DNA of 64,000 nucleotides from Neodiprion pinetum (Eukaryota; Arthropoda; Insecta; Hymenoptera; Diprionidae), in assembly GCF_021155775.2 (NCBI RefSeq), contig NC_060236.1:28534238-28598237 (forward strand). Direction: 5' to 3'. How positions within the stretch are numbered: the first letter of the stretch is position 1; each line of letters opens with the position of its first letter. The position numbers were made by a program, and so were the translations under genes. The notes beneath the pieces are model-generated. The model did no database searches. It had not been told where the DNA came from and saw nothing but the letters and a program-made list of their open reading frames with translations. Shown here piece by piece: positions 38,801-52,700 of the stretch.

Positions 38801-41800
38801 GAAAGAAGTTTTTTCCAATCAATTTTTTCGAGTACAAAGCCGCGGGGATGTTGAAAAAAATCGTCGATGTAATAATAAAGTTTCTTTTTCGTCTGGTGGT
38901 GCATATTTCCATAATTCATAATCGAAGTATGAATAATTTTTCACTCGTAATTTTATCGTGAAAAATATTCCCCTTGACGAAAATTGGTCTTTCGTGAAAG
39001 TAGTCGAAAAATCTAGGACTCTATTCTCGTACCCTAAGCGTTCCTCCTATTTGTGTGATATTCGTACGTATAATTTTTGGGGAAGATTTTTATCCGGATT
39101 TTTTGCAGGAAATCGAAAAAAATTCCGTCAATACCAAGTATCGGAAATTAAAAAAATACCTGTGAAGAGTTGGATATGATTTTTTCCATATGGAATTTCC
39201 TTTTAGGATTGCACATATGGAATTTTCTTTGCTCGGAAAAAGTTAGCGAACCATCGTTATATACGTATTATGTAAACACGTTATATATTTGTTGAGAAAA
39301 ATTTGCGCTAGTGACTTTCGAACTCATTATTTGCAATACTTCGTTCAATACAAAATTGAAAATAAAACTCCACTATGCAACGTTGCAATTTCCCAAGTTT
39401 AGCAAACTTTTACCAAGAAATTCATCTGCTATCGACACCCGATCAAAAACATTCAAGCTCGAGTATATAAATCAGCAATCCGGAGTTTGGGAGAAAATTG
39501 AAGGAAATCGATAATACTCGAGACAAAAAAAAAAAAAAAGAAAACACTCGAATATGATTTTCGTATAATTTTAATCAAACGCAGATATCCGGAGTGTTTT
39601 TTTTCTCTCGGCGACGTTCCTTTCTCCTCTTCTTTCGGCGAAGCAGCGCCTTTCTAGAATTTTGTGATCCGTTATTCACAGCATCCGGAATTCAAAGTCG
39701 AATATATTCTACGACGCGACGGGCGGTTTAGCAAAGCTATTTGGCGCAAGACGCTAAAACCAATTAATCTAATGAAACGTTAGATGTAAGGGATGTACCT
39801 TCAGTCTGCAATTCTAGTCTGATTGTCTTGTCCTTCGCGTGTCTGTATCAACAGAATTCAACTACGAGTACAACTGACTGAAAGGCGCCACGGGCCAACT
39901 TTAAACCTTTCAGAACTGAATTAAATCTGGCGATGGAAAAAATTCATTTTCAACGGAATTCGTTTCTGCATCTTTCGAGATATCTCATTTTTCCCAAATT
40001 TTATTACACTCATATCAAAAGTTGTACGTATGTCCATTTAGAAGCATAAATGTTTTTTTTATAGGTAAAAAAATTAATTTATGTAGCCTATAAAATTATA
40101 AATTACACGCATTCTTTCATTTAAGAAGCATACTTGAACGAAAGGACAGACTTTGATATATTTTTTTTCAGATTGGTATTGGAATTGTTGACCAAACTAA
40201 TTCCTTAAAAAAAAAAATCCGGCGAGTCAAACTTTTGCTATGAATTTTTTAAACGTATTCTCACTGGAATGGAACAACTCGCGGAACAAATTTTACCGAT
40301 ATGGAAAATGAAGAGTAATTGCGATCGATTGGGTCTGATATTTTTTCCAAATTTCAATCTCCGCGAAAGATATTTCACGTAGAAATAATTCTCTGTAAAA
40401 ATTGATGGAAAAATTCTATTCCTTTTTACGTAATTGCGTTTAAAAAGATTTTTTCCTCTTTATTCTCGTCGTTAAACAAGAAAAAGAAAAACAGTACGGA
40501 AAATTTGCAAACACGATTAGTTGATGTTCTGCGAAAATGAGCTGAAATATATATATATAAAAAAAAAAAAAACAAAAAACGGGTGAGTTAGAAATAAAAG
40601 ACGCGCTAGAATTTGACCAAATTGCGAAAAACTTGATGAAATTTATCGAATTTCAGCACGCATTTAATTTGAAGTCAACTCACAGATTCTGGTTCGGCCT
40701 CGAATTATTCTAATTCATGAGAGAATTTAATAAAATTTTATAAAAATTGTACGAACGGTTTCGTACCGTGGTTTGAAAATTATGGACTATTTTTCAGATT
40801 TCAATGCTTGAGATAAAGTCCAAGACTCGCAGAAGGTATCATTAACGATAAGCCGTATAATCGTTGGCTATTTCCCGTATAAATAACAACTACTGACCAC
40901 CGTCGATTCTTAAGGCGTTTATAATTTCACGGATAACGAACTTTTTCAGAATTTCTTTCCGTCTTCGTTTTTTCTCCATTACGACTTGAGTTTTATTGCT
41001 GCTATTTCAGGCATTTTCCTCTCTCACGCGAAAAACCACATACATAAATACGCGCGCACGTTCATGCTGTGAACGCCTACGTAACCGGCTTGTATAGGGC
41101 ATTCCGTGAAAAATCGATCTGAATCTGACCTTTGACCTTTCCCGTTTGACTCGCGACTTTCCTATACGTTTATTTTTAGTGTCGAATGCCCTGATTTTTT
41201 TTCGTATCGATTCAAATTATCAACAATTTTTTACAACGAATATATCGATCGATTCGATTTAAAAATCTGAAATACATCTGAAAAATCCCGTGCCGTACAT
41301 AACATTTTTCAAGTTTTGAACCGGCGTTTCTTTATTGTTTTTTCGACCTTTCTTCAATTTTTTCTACAGTTTTTTGTAATCAGAAAGAAGAGCTCAAAAA
41401 TTTTTACATCTGACACATGGCCTTTCAGCCATTAAAATTGTGTCTATCAATATGGTGGTATTAAGAAGTTGTAGATAATTTGAATAGATCAAAAAAAATT
41501 AGTGCATTCGACACTGGAAATAATATAATAACATACCAAAATCAGGAGCCAATCGGAGAGGTCAAAGGTCAGTCCCAGGTCGATTTGGCAGGGAATACCC
41601 GATATACGTACGTACATGTATGCGCGTTTTCACGCAGCCATGAACCTCCCTCAGGAAATGCTTCACCGCATCTACTTCGCACGGCTCCGTAGCCAAGTAC
41701 TAATTATATATTTAGAGCTCGCGGAAAATTAGGTTTTTGGACACCGGAGGAAGCGTCTGCTGTTGCTGTTGCTGTTGCTGTTGCTGCCTTGCCTCTCAAT

Positions 41801-44800
41801 TTTCGGTCGCTCTTTTCCCTCCCGTTTCCCGGCTATACTTCTATAATAAACCCGGCCACCCCCCCCCCCCCCCAACCCCCCCCCCCCCCCCCCGTTCCAT
41901 TTTCCGGAGCAATATATCAAACGGGAGAAACGCTTCGAGTCAAGTAAAATTCTGAGAATTCTTCGAAGAAAATTTGAATCTTCGTACCTGTTTACGAGGA
42001 AATTTGAAATCTTTCAAAATTTATTACAATCTTTTCAACGATCACTGAAATCGCGTTAAATTATTCCTTATAGCTACGTTAGACTTGTATCATTGCGAAA
42101 ATTTGATTATACTCGTTATTTTACACAAAAATTCACCTGATTTGATCAACCCTGCGTAGTCAGGCTGGAGATGAAACGACATCCAAGTAAATCCTGACTC
42201 CAAGGCTTTCCGATGTATTTTTATTTTTGTTTATTTTTTTTCCTAACAAAAAATTGCTTCTGCAGAGTCTCAATCGAGTTGCCGAAATTGTGATAAAAAA
42301 AAGAAACAAAAAAAAAAAAAAAAAAAGAACGATCCGAAACACCTTGTATCGACGAATAATGCTGTAGGCTTGGGAATCGAATGGGGTGAAAAAAGAAACC
42401 CTAGATAGCAGCTACAGAGTGTTGAGAGTACATAATAAAATATTAACGCGATGGCTCGTAAAAATCGAAGTTAAGGTTCACCGGTGCGACAAGAGCAACG
42501 TGGTATCAGCTCGAGGTATCTTTTCCGGGCTTTTGCAGCACTTGCTGCTTCGCCGTTCCAGAAACGCCCCGAGATATATCTGTATACAGGTTGACTTTTA
42601 CGGCTACAAGGGAAATAAAATATCGGCGAATTCGGAATCAGACTTGAAGCGGCTGCGGGGGAAAAAAAAGTCCCCAAAATCTTTCTCCGCGGTTATAAGA
42701 GAAATGAAAAGGCAAAAATTTGGTACTTCCGAAAATGTAAAGTGTATAAGTTTGGACAAGCTTTCGAGAAATTGGCGCGACTTTCTCGTAAACGTCGAGG
42801 GAATGTTCAAAATATCGATAAATTTCGACGCCCTGTAATCGTGTTTCTGCAAAAAAGAAGCAGAGCTTGATTTTGTGTTTATTAGTCTGGTTAATCCTTT
42901 TAATCACGCATTTTTCAAATCGATATTTTGGCCTGAATTTTGTTACTCGGGGCTCTTCTTGGGACGCTAATCACGAATCTGAAGTAGAAATTTGATCATT
43001 TTCAAATCCAAGATGGCGGATACAATATGGCGGATGTAAAATCGAAAAAACTATCACAAAATTCGATGATTCTGACCGAAGCCTGCTGGTCGGTGTTTTT
43101 CGGTTCGCTGATCACGAACCTGAAGTCAGATTTTGACAATTTCTGAATCCAAGATGGCGGATCCAATATGGCGGATTTAAAATCGAAAAACCTATCAAAA
43201 TTCGATGATTCTGACCGATATTTCTTACCAGATGAATTTTGGGGTTATACGAAGTAACAAAGATCATTTGAAATTGTAAATAAACTGTGACAAGGCTAGG
43301 ACGTGGAAATTTTTGAGGTGCGACGCTGAGCATCCCAGTGTGATTGAAATGGTTAAAACGCGCGTTGATCAGTTCGGCAGTCTTTCATTGCCTACCGTGA
43401 AGAAATGATGATTCGACGCCTCGAGTCGCGGCACAAACGATCCGTCTCGTTAAATAAATCCTTGCATAATTTTCTCAACCCCTTTGAATATTTTATCGCG
43501 TTATCGTGTGTGCGCATAATTTCGAGGAGACCCTTCCGCGTGTTGCAGGTACCCATAATATTCTCCTTTGTAGGGTGAGTTGCGCGGGTACAGGCACTCG
43601 TCAAACCCGGCTTGATTAACCCCTCTCAAATATTTAAGGAGGATGAAAAACTAAGGAAATGCTTCCGCCTTACGATTACTTTAACGCATCGACTCTCCTC
43701 GTGAGATTGTCGAAATTTTCTGCTCCTCTCTCACACCCGAAATCGATTCGTTACTTTCGACTCGTGAAAGTCAGACCCCCAACCCCCCTCCAACCCCCTT
43801 ACAATGTCATGACAACTGAATTACCAAGGCGATTAAATAAAACGTGATGATCCTGATCGTACAGCACCTTTTTAATCATAATAAATTCTGTTTAGGTAAT
43901 CAAGATTCAAAGCATCGCGATACGCCGTTTCCTTGCAAAAAATTATACGCCGCATCCAACCAGGTCGTGTTTAATTATAAAACTTGTTTGTTATCGCATA
44001 TTTTACCCAGCATCAACTCAGGGTAGCTAAATAATAGCCTCAATGCTTGCACGAAGATTGCAAGGACTAGACGCGCGTGAAATTTACTAAAAACGATCAG
44101 CTGATCACGGTTTTGCCGCCATGTTGCCTAAGTCATGACCGTATCTTGGATGTCAGTATTACAAACGATATGCTTATAATTTTCCTCCTTCGGTTTCCGG
44201 ATTGCTCACCTTTTTTGCGCCGGTCTACGGATATCCCCTGCCCATCTTCTCGCTTCCACCTGAGCTTCGGTGTCGGAAATCCGTCCGCCTTGCACGTTAA
44301 GGTTATGTTCTGATTCTCCCGAACGGCAACCGTGCTCTGGGTGGACATGGAGTCCAAGATGTTGGGAGGAACTGCGAGGAAATAGTCGAATAATTGAGAA
44401 GAGAATGAAATACCTGTTCGCTTTATACATTCGTTTCGCAACTGTGTGATATAATTAAACGAAGTTGGAGAAACTCGCGAATGTTATTAATGTATAATAC
44501 CTGCAAAAGATTGTCCCTAAATTTGAGGTTATGGTACCATATCCCGATATCTGAATCCGAAGTTATCCGTGTTTTTACATCAATCTTCCGAAGTTCCACG
44601 AAACAAAACACAAGCAGGACGTCAAACACTATCGTTTCAAAAAAACCTGAACCATGTTATTCCGGGAAGAAACAAAGAATAATACTGTGACTAGCGACTC
44701 ACCGACGACCTGAAGATAGCCGACTTGGCTGATCATCGGATTGGTGTTGACCTGGCACATGTAGTAGCCCCTGTCCTGCTGCTGAACGCCATTGACATGA

Positions 44801-46549
44801 AGCAGCCAGGTTTTTTGATTGTCGTAGGAAACCGAGAATCTAGGAATCCTCGTTATCACGTGTCGATGAATCGTAACGATCATCTGACGGTCGATGTGGA
44901 TCCACGCCACCTGAAATCAGTCAATTTCGCCATAAAGTCAGGGGATTAAAAAGTCGAAAGTTCAACTGTCCCAAAGCCTTTCGTAAGCTTTTCATCTTTA
45001 CTCTGCGCATACAGAAGTAAAAAAAACTTTCAGGTTAAACTCGGAGACAACTTCGACTCAATTCTTATTTACGCCTGTGTAGAATCTGCGTCGACGCTTT
45101 CAATAACTGGAAAAAGCTCAGCCTGACGTTTTCGGTCTTGTTATAACCCCAAAGCGCGATTGTGCCTAGGAATGCAAGAACGAGGTTATACGGAGGGTAG
45201 AGTAGTAAGGAACACCGTCTCGTATGGCTGTTTAACTCACAAAATGTCCACCGAAAAGCGTTGAAAAAACATTTCAGGATTGTGGTATTAATTGGCGCGT
45301 AGCAATCAGGGTTCAATCGGGTTAAATCCGATTGTTCTTTTGCGGAATTTTTGCCGCGGCAACGCGATCTCAATTTCCCTCTACTTTACGGACAATTTCT
45401 ATACACGAAGATAGTCATCCTAACCTCTACCATCCATAAACGAAGCGGAGACAAAGCGGGTTCTAATGGAGTTATACTCGCAATGTCGCTGGAACACTCA
45501 ATCCAGCACAGTGTACAACTTAAGTCGTTCTCCGAAGACGAGGACGGTTGATATAATTGTCCAAGACACGCCTATGCCTTGGCTCAGGCTCAATTTAACA
45601 CCTCCCTCGACTTCTTCCTCTCACGTATTTAAACACAACTTCTCCAGGTCTCGATTAGAGTTGGCTATTGGCGTCATTTCTCACCGTCACCATTAAGCTC
45701 TCCCTCATAATTTGAGTTCACTTCAATGCCTCCTTGTTCTTCAATTCCAGTTTTAAGTGTCACGGCATGAATTCCGTCGTCGTTATTGTGTTTTGAAAAA
45801 TTAACGGACATGTTTTAAAGGCATAACGAATCACTCGATTCAACGTCTCGCATTCCGTTTATTAAGGTTAAAACCGTCTCCGTTCGAGTCTGGAATTTCA
45901 GTTGCATTAGCGATCAAGAAAATGCAACACCGTCCAGTTTCCCGTACATCCGCTTGATATTGAATAATCGACGGTAATAATAAACATGATTCGACATTCC
46001 AGGCACTTAACAAGACCTCGCTACACGTTTATGACATAACGTGGATCACCGAGTTGCCTCTACTATATACACATTATAACGGGGAAAAGTTGAAGCTTGA
46101 ATGAACTTTCAAAGTTCCGTACAAATAGGATAACGAAGATGGGGGTCAACGTTAGAAAACCGTTCCGTCAGAGGTTGAATAATTCGTTTCGGTCCTACTG
46201 CGATAATTTCCCTTGTCTACGTTTGCCAAAACTTTCTCCGTGAAAAGTTAATGTTTTGCGCATAGTTTACGCATGGAGTTAACGCCGGAATCTATTAACG
46301 ACTTGCCCACTAGTAGAGTTCTATGTAAAGCAGGAGTACAATTGTTGATAGAAACGTCAGTTAAACTCCTGATTAATTAGCAATCTTGTACAGTTTGTCT
46401 TCTCTTTCGGTGTCATTAAGTATGTTCTTCAAAATTATTTATCAAACAAAAAATTAAGGATAACGAAGAATTAGCGACTAGAAATTGTAAGTTAACGAAA
46501 GTTTGAGAAATCGGTGTAATGATAATAATGGGTTGTAAAAAAAAAAAAC

Positions 46550-46592
<43 letters not shown>

Positions 46593-46738
46593 AAGAGGCA
46601 GCACTGAGGCGGGGGAGAAAAATGAAACGAGCTACGCGTTTCTTATATTCAACCCTCTTGGTGAACGCGCACGTGGCGCCACCCGAGATTTTACCCCGTG
46701 GATAAAATTGCGACGAGGTGGGTTGGTTTATATAACGT

Positions 46739-46788
<50 letters not shown>

Positions 46789-49700
46789 ATAATGTATATA
46801 CACGTATATACACAACCAGAGTTAATGTGTGTTTAAGGACGAAAGTTAAAGGCACTGAACCGGATTTAATCAACTCCATGTGAATTTTCTATGGAAAACT
46901 ACCGCCTTGAAGTAATCTTTTTACTCTGTCACCGAGTTCTTAGGTTAATAATAAGCCGTTATTAGGTTCACAGAAGTACCGTGCCGAGTTCAATCCGGTT
47001 AAAAAATTGATAAGCTCTACGTAGATTGTGAAAATAAAATAGTTTGATTGATGATGGTAATTTAACTGAAAGTAAGCAATTTTTTGTCGAAAAATATCAC
47101 AAAAGTATGTTATTTACTACTCATTTTTACAATCGTTGACTTATTTTTATATGTTTATCGTTTTCTTGAATTTTACAGGGTTTCACTTTCTTCGTTTTTT
47201 TTTTTTTTTTTTCTCTCTTTCGAGGAAAGAATAAAATCCGAGAGTGTCGTGGACGACTGGGGTGAAATTTTTCTGACACGTTTCTAGCTTCAGAAGAATA
47301 CCGTTTAAGCAGTGACACATAAAAATGACGACTAGAATTGAAATTAAACTTGGCTGGTAATTAGGTTTGATCAATTTTCACTATACGTAGCAGAGAAAAG
47401 CGAAGATCGATCGAACTTCCTTGACGGTATGATAATTTCATTCCAAGAACAAACGATTAAAAACTAACTATACCAAATTAAAAAAAGAACGCTCGAAGAA
47501 AAAAATAAAACAAATAATAAGCACGGTTGCACGATAGACATTATTTTTAAACAATCTGTCTAAAACGGACGAAATTTACGTGTATACGAATTTCCATTAC
47601 GAGGTGTTCAGTAAGAGTCCATGAAATCGGTGGTGAGAATTCTTTTGTCAAAATACAATATTCCGATTTTGTTTCTATAACGTGTACCGGAAACGCGTTT
47701 TTACCCGATTTTCGGAAGAAGCGAAGAGCGGTAGAAAGGTGAGAGTGAAAGAACAAAAAAAAAAAAACGAAAGAAGAAAAAAAAAAATATAACAATAAAT
47801 AAAACCTCCGCTAAGAGATGGAGAAATAGCTCGGTGGGTGTGAGCAGTCGTCGTGAAAAGTGCGCGGGGGGGGCTTTTTCCTGATAAAAGACAGCGGTAA
47901 ATTCGAAGAACAATTTCACCCCCTCCGCCCCGCGTTGAAATCGGCGGGCGTGTAAACCGTGACGGTTTTACCCACCCTTTTTACATCGCGAATAACAAAA
48001 AGCTGCTTCTTCTTCTCCAATACAAGACACCGCGGAGGCATATCAGCAACGCGTTTTTCGCCGATTCTTACGTAGCTTCTGCAACACTTCGAGCCGCGAT
48101 ATATAACAGCGGCGCGATTTCGCGTTACGAAAAATTCCGCGGCGAGGAGGCGGACCGGAAACTTGATATCTTTATGACCGCGTACGGTGCCGCGGGTGCG
48201 GAACAAATTTCAAACAAAGCTGACTCGAAGCCACGATTTTTTTTTTTTTACCCACTTTACTAATGTTTTTCTCCAACCTCAAGAGCAACCGGACCTCGAC
48301 TCGTTTATGTATTTGAACAACAATGCGCGCGTTTTTCGCGTTTTCAGCATCAACCACCGCACGGTCACATTTTCGGGTCGAATAATTTGGAAGAATAAAT
48401 TAAAAGCTCTTTTATACTTTTCTTCCTTTTCCCTTTTCCCTTGTCTTTTTTTTTTTTTTTTTAATCCCCCCTCCCGCCGCCTTTCTTTGTTATAATAACA
48501 AGAAAGAGGACCGCATTTTAAACTCAGGGAGCAATTTTAAATCCGACGCTTATCTCACGCCCCGGTGACTGTAAGGTCTAGATATTGGACGACTATGTAC
48601 CGTGGCAAAAAGTAAATCTGTGCACAAAACTGCGCGATTAAATTTATCTGATTTTAACCCAACTGTGAATTGTATAGGCTTAATTTCGTTTAATCGTATC
48701 AAAGATTTTCTTCTCCTTAAATAAACTGTTCAATCGAATCTGATGGAGTTGTTTCACCGAACGACGAATATTCGTCTGGTTGGTTGTGATGCAATTTTAT
48801 TGATCGTAGTTTAGGGATTTTTTTTACTTTTAGAAATACAAGAAACAAAATGCCAATGACCGTTCATCCAATAATTTGACATTGCTGAATGGAGGATCGA
48901 AAATTTGATCCTTTATAATTGATTTGAACTAAAAAATACATTTGCGTTCGTAAAAATTAGTCGAATTTAGCCAGTCAAAAATAATATTGTTAAACAAATA
49001 CGAAAATGTGTTAGAAAAATAGGTTCATGGATTTAACTAAAAACTGTTTAGGTGAATCAATTGGTGAACGCTTTTTTGTTTAGTATATTTGTAATTGGAT
49101 AGAATTAATTTTTTTTTCTTTGTTTATTGCGTAACTCCATTTTTTTTAAGTTCTGTAAAAAATCAAGTTCTGTAATCGTTATATTATATTACTGACGATC
49201 GAAGAGGTGAAGCAGATTAATATATTGCACCGAATGCGAAACGATTATATTGATTTTTTTCACAGATCGATTCTTCCACCGTCGTTTTTGAGTTTTTCCT
49301 TTTTCCAATCGCTTAGTTTCAACTTTTCCGCCAAAGAGAGACCAAGTTTCTAAGCGCGTCTGAGAACGAGCGAAGCAATTGACCTGGAATTTGAGAGAGG
49401 AATGCTTTTCACCCGTTTTCACCCGAGGCGTGAAACTGTCAGGTTAAAAAGTCAATCTTCTAATCCCGACTAAAAAAAGTTATATAATTACAGCGACATT
49501 TCAAAAGTTCTACATCAATTTTTATTCGCCTACAGATGATAAAAAGTAGGGAAAAATAGAAATCGTGAAGTTAGGTACGAGGAAAGAAAAATCGGGTAAA
49601 ATCTCGAGTGTATATGTACGCACAGCTTTTTCAAATTGTCAATTCGCCGTGATAAAACCGAATGATGGAGAGTGATCTGCATCAGGTGCGACTTCCAATA

Positions 49701-52700
49701 ACTCCTCACGTTATTATAACTTTCGCCCCGTCTCGATTTTTTTTTTTTTTTCTATTTTTCATCACATTTGCAAATTCGGATCAAAAACGCTTCGTCAAAA
49801 GGTTCGGAATTAATTTCACCAATCGTGATGGCGATCGGTTTTGCAATTTGAAAAAAGAAAAGGGAGGGAGAAGAAGCGTTCTGTCGCAAATTCGGTGGAC
49901 GATATTTTACAATTTATAAACGAATTTGAAAAATATTTTGATATTACTTGCAGAAAGTTTACGATAATTTTTGTATCCTATTTATTTTACCCGTTACGTA
50001 AATCAGGGTGCTCCTTTCTCAGATCATTTTTGAATTTCGACTAGCTTACTTCTCAAATCTAGCTTCGAGTAATTCAAAAATAATTCGCTAATTTTTTCAA
50101 ATATTTTTCTCTGCTTTAACCCGTGCCCGCTAAACGGTGGAATTCCTTATTTGACCCTTTAGGCGGCACAATAAGTCCACCGAACAGATTTCGATCAAAT
50201 TTGATACAGTTAGGTTTTTGAAACCGCCAATTACGAATCTGAACTCGAGATCTCAAAATTTGAAATAGCGGATTCAATATAGCGGACCGAAATCACAAGT
50301 CACTTGATGTTGCCTTATTGGATCCGCCATTTTGAAATTTATAATTTTAACTTTAGATTCGTAATCAGCGACGTCAAAAACCCTCGGGTACCGAGTTTCG
50401 CCAAAATCGAATGATTTTTTGGATTTTGGTCCGCCCTATTGGATCCGTGATTTTGAATTGTAAGATTTTGAGTTCAAATTCGAAACCAGCGACCCAAAAA
50501 ACCTTCCTACACCAAATTTGATCTGATTTAATGTGAGCTTGAAAGTGTTAAATGGAAAAGTCCACCTTTTTGCAAGCACGGGTTAGAGTTGTGATAAAAT
50601 TCTGAAAAAAATCAGGAAAACATATTTTAATTATTCGGAACCGATTCGTAGGTTGAGCCAGTCGAAATTAAAAAATAACTTTTTGAAGGACCAATTTAAC
50701 GCACATACATACATTATATGAAATTCGACTGAATTCAAGTTTCACCCTGAAGCACAAATATAATTCGCGACACGCGTATACAAGTCAGAAAATCGATCGA
50801 CGCCGCGGCGAGGCGACCGCGGAATTTGATATTAAAGCAAAATTGCGGCAATCAAATAATTCCGTAAACCCCAGAGGTTTTGCCGGGGAGTTGGATAGGA
50901 AGCCGCAAAACTTCATTTGAATTAGTCTTTATCAAAGTCTAGGCTCTTTCCGAAGCTGCAAAAGCTCCTCTCCGCATTGTCCATCCCCTTTCCCCTTCCA
51001 ACCCCTCTTCAACGAGATGAAACTCCTCGTCTAGGATACGCTTTGAGAGGATAAAAAGCGCATCGTACCAAGGCAATAACAATGATAAAAACGACAGGGG
51101 AAGGGAGTTTGCAAAAAAAAAAAAAAAAAAGCAAAAATGTTGTACGGGCGTATAAACAGTGTAAAAGGACAAACGAGACGTAAACGCGATGTAAAGTAAT
51201 GTCGAGACAAGTCAAACATAGACGGAAGAAGTTTGTTGACGAAGCAATTAACTGGATTATTTTACATCAACGTTCTTTACACAACACCGTTTGTATGAAT
51301 CCATTGTTGTTCGATATAAAATGAATCAGATATTTGCAAAGGTGTTTGCGAATGAAAGAAGGTGATATATTAAACGTTGAAAGAATGTTCAAATCAATAT
51401 TCGACAATTGAAAATAAATCGTTGATTTAGCTCGATTACCCAGTCAAACAATTTTTCTTTGCGATAATGCAAAAGAATGAAATTAAAACTGCGAATCCAA
51501 ATTTGTATCCAATATAATATAATGTAAAGATTTACGATTCAATATGAAAATCAATTTGACTAATTATTTCAACTGCGTCTTTGTTACGATTACGATTTAT
51601 CAAGTTGGATCGAAAAATTGAATTTCATTTATGCTTCGCAATCCGCGATACTTTGCACGAATTGACAACGATGAAAAAAATAAAATGTAACGCATTTCAC
51701 GATGTTGAAAAAAAAAAAAAAAGAACACAAATATTTCAGGGTGTTAAAATTTCACAGGAATCACAGCTCATTCCATTCGAATGTACAACCAATTACAAGT
51801 ATAATTTATGACAGTATTTTATTCGACCGTGTAATTTTTGTCTCGCTGTTGTTCTTCCCCTCGCAGTAAAGAAGGAAAAGAGACACAAAAAAAAAACCAA
51901 AAAAAAAAAAACCAAAAAACCAGCGGTTATCAATAACGGAGTGAAATTGTCACCTTTTCGGCCACACGATTTTCGACAGTATGTAGAGGGAAAGAGGGGA
52001 GGATAATAGAGGAAAAAGAAATCGAAAGCAAAGGAAAATGGGCAAAAAAAAAAACGGAGAAAAGAGGGGTGAGAAATGAGTGTATTATCACACGGGGAGG
52101 AGGCGAGAGAGAGAGAGAGAGAGTTGGGGTAACGAAGGGGTTTGGAAGGACCGGGGGTTGGAAAAGCGTTCAACTCCCGGTGGTCCCCTTGGAATTACTT
52201 TCATCCCGTTTTATGATTCCTGTCTTTCCACCGCCTCGCCTGTGGCGACCGGAGTCGGAGTTTGAAGTGGAGGAGGGTGGAATTCTCTCTGGAAGATGAC
52301 AATGTCTGCAGGGATTTAATGCCCGGTGAGCAGGGCAGTTTTCGCCCTGCGCATTCCGCTCGCACCGACGGGATCCTTTTTGGCCTCGGAAAAACCCTTT
52401 CAACGCTACGCGATCGTCCCGATTACGATTAAAATTACTCGCAATTAGTACCTCGTACCTAAGCCTGACCCCTCGAGTCACTTATTAATTGCCAACGAAT
52501 TTTCATCCCCTCAGGAATAAGAGAAACCAAGAGAAAAAAAAAAAAAAAAAAGAAAGGAAACGAACCGCCGGAAATTATTTTGTGGGCAATTTGTACAACG
52601 TGTACGATGTGTAAACAAAATTATAAATTATAATAACGATGAATAAAAAATTTTTATACGTACACTTGGGGACAACGAATCTGATACGGCTGATTTCTCA

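Larger units (their letters stand above)
37050..44209 (-). other. DIP intron C-D (7.2 kb)
   Basis: The intron holds a tandem array of about 115-bp units (37970-38520), a MITE-like inverted repeat (41097-41600), CTGTTG and poly-C tracts (41754-41895) and two tandem units of the CAAGATGGCGGA family (42958-43245). No additional exon was recognised. Confidence 0.6.

Noticed and set aside
41729..41955. Poly-Cys/poly-Pro and Gly-rich/Ser-Asn ORFs
   Set aside because: They are translations of the CTGTTG microsatellite and poly-C tract.
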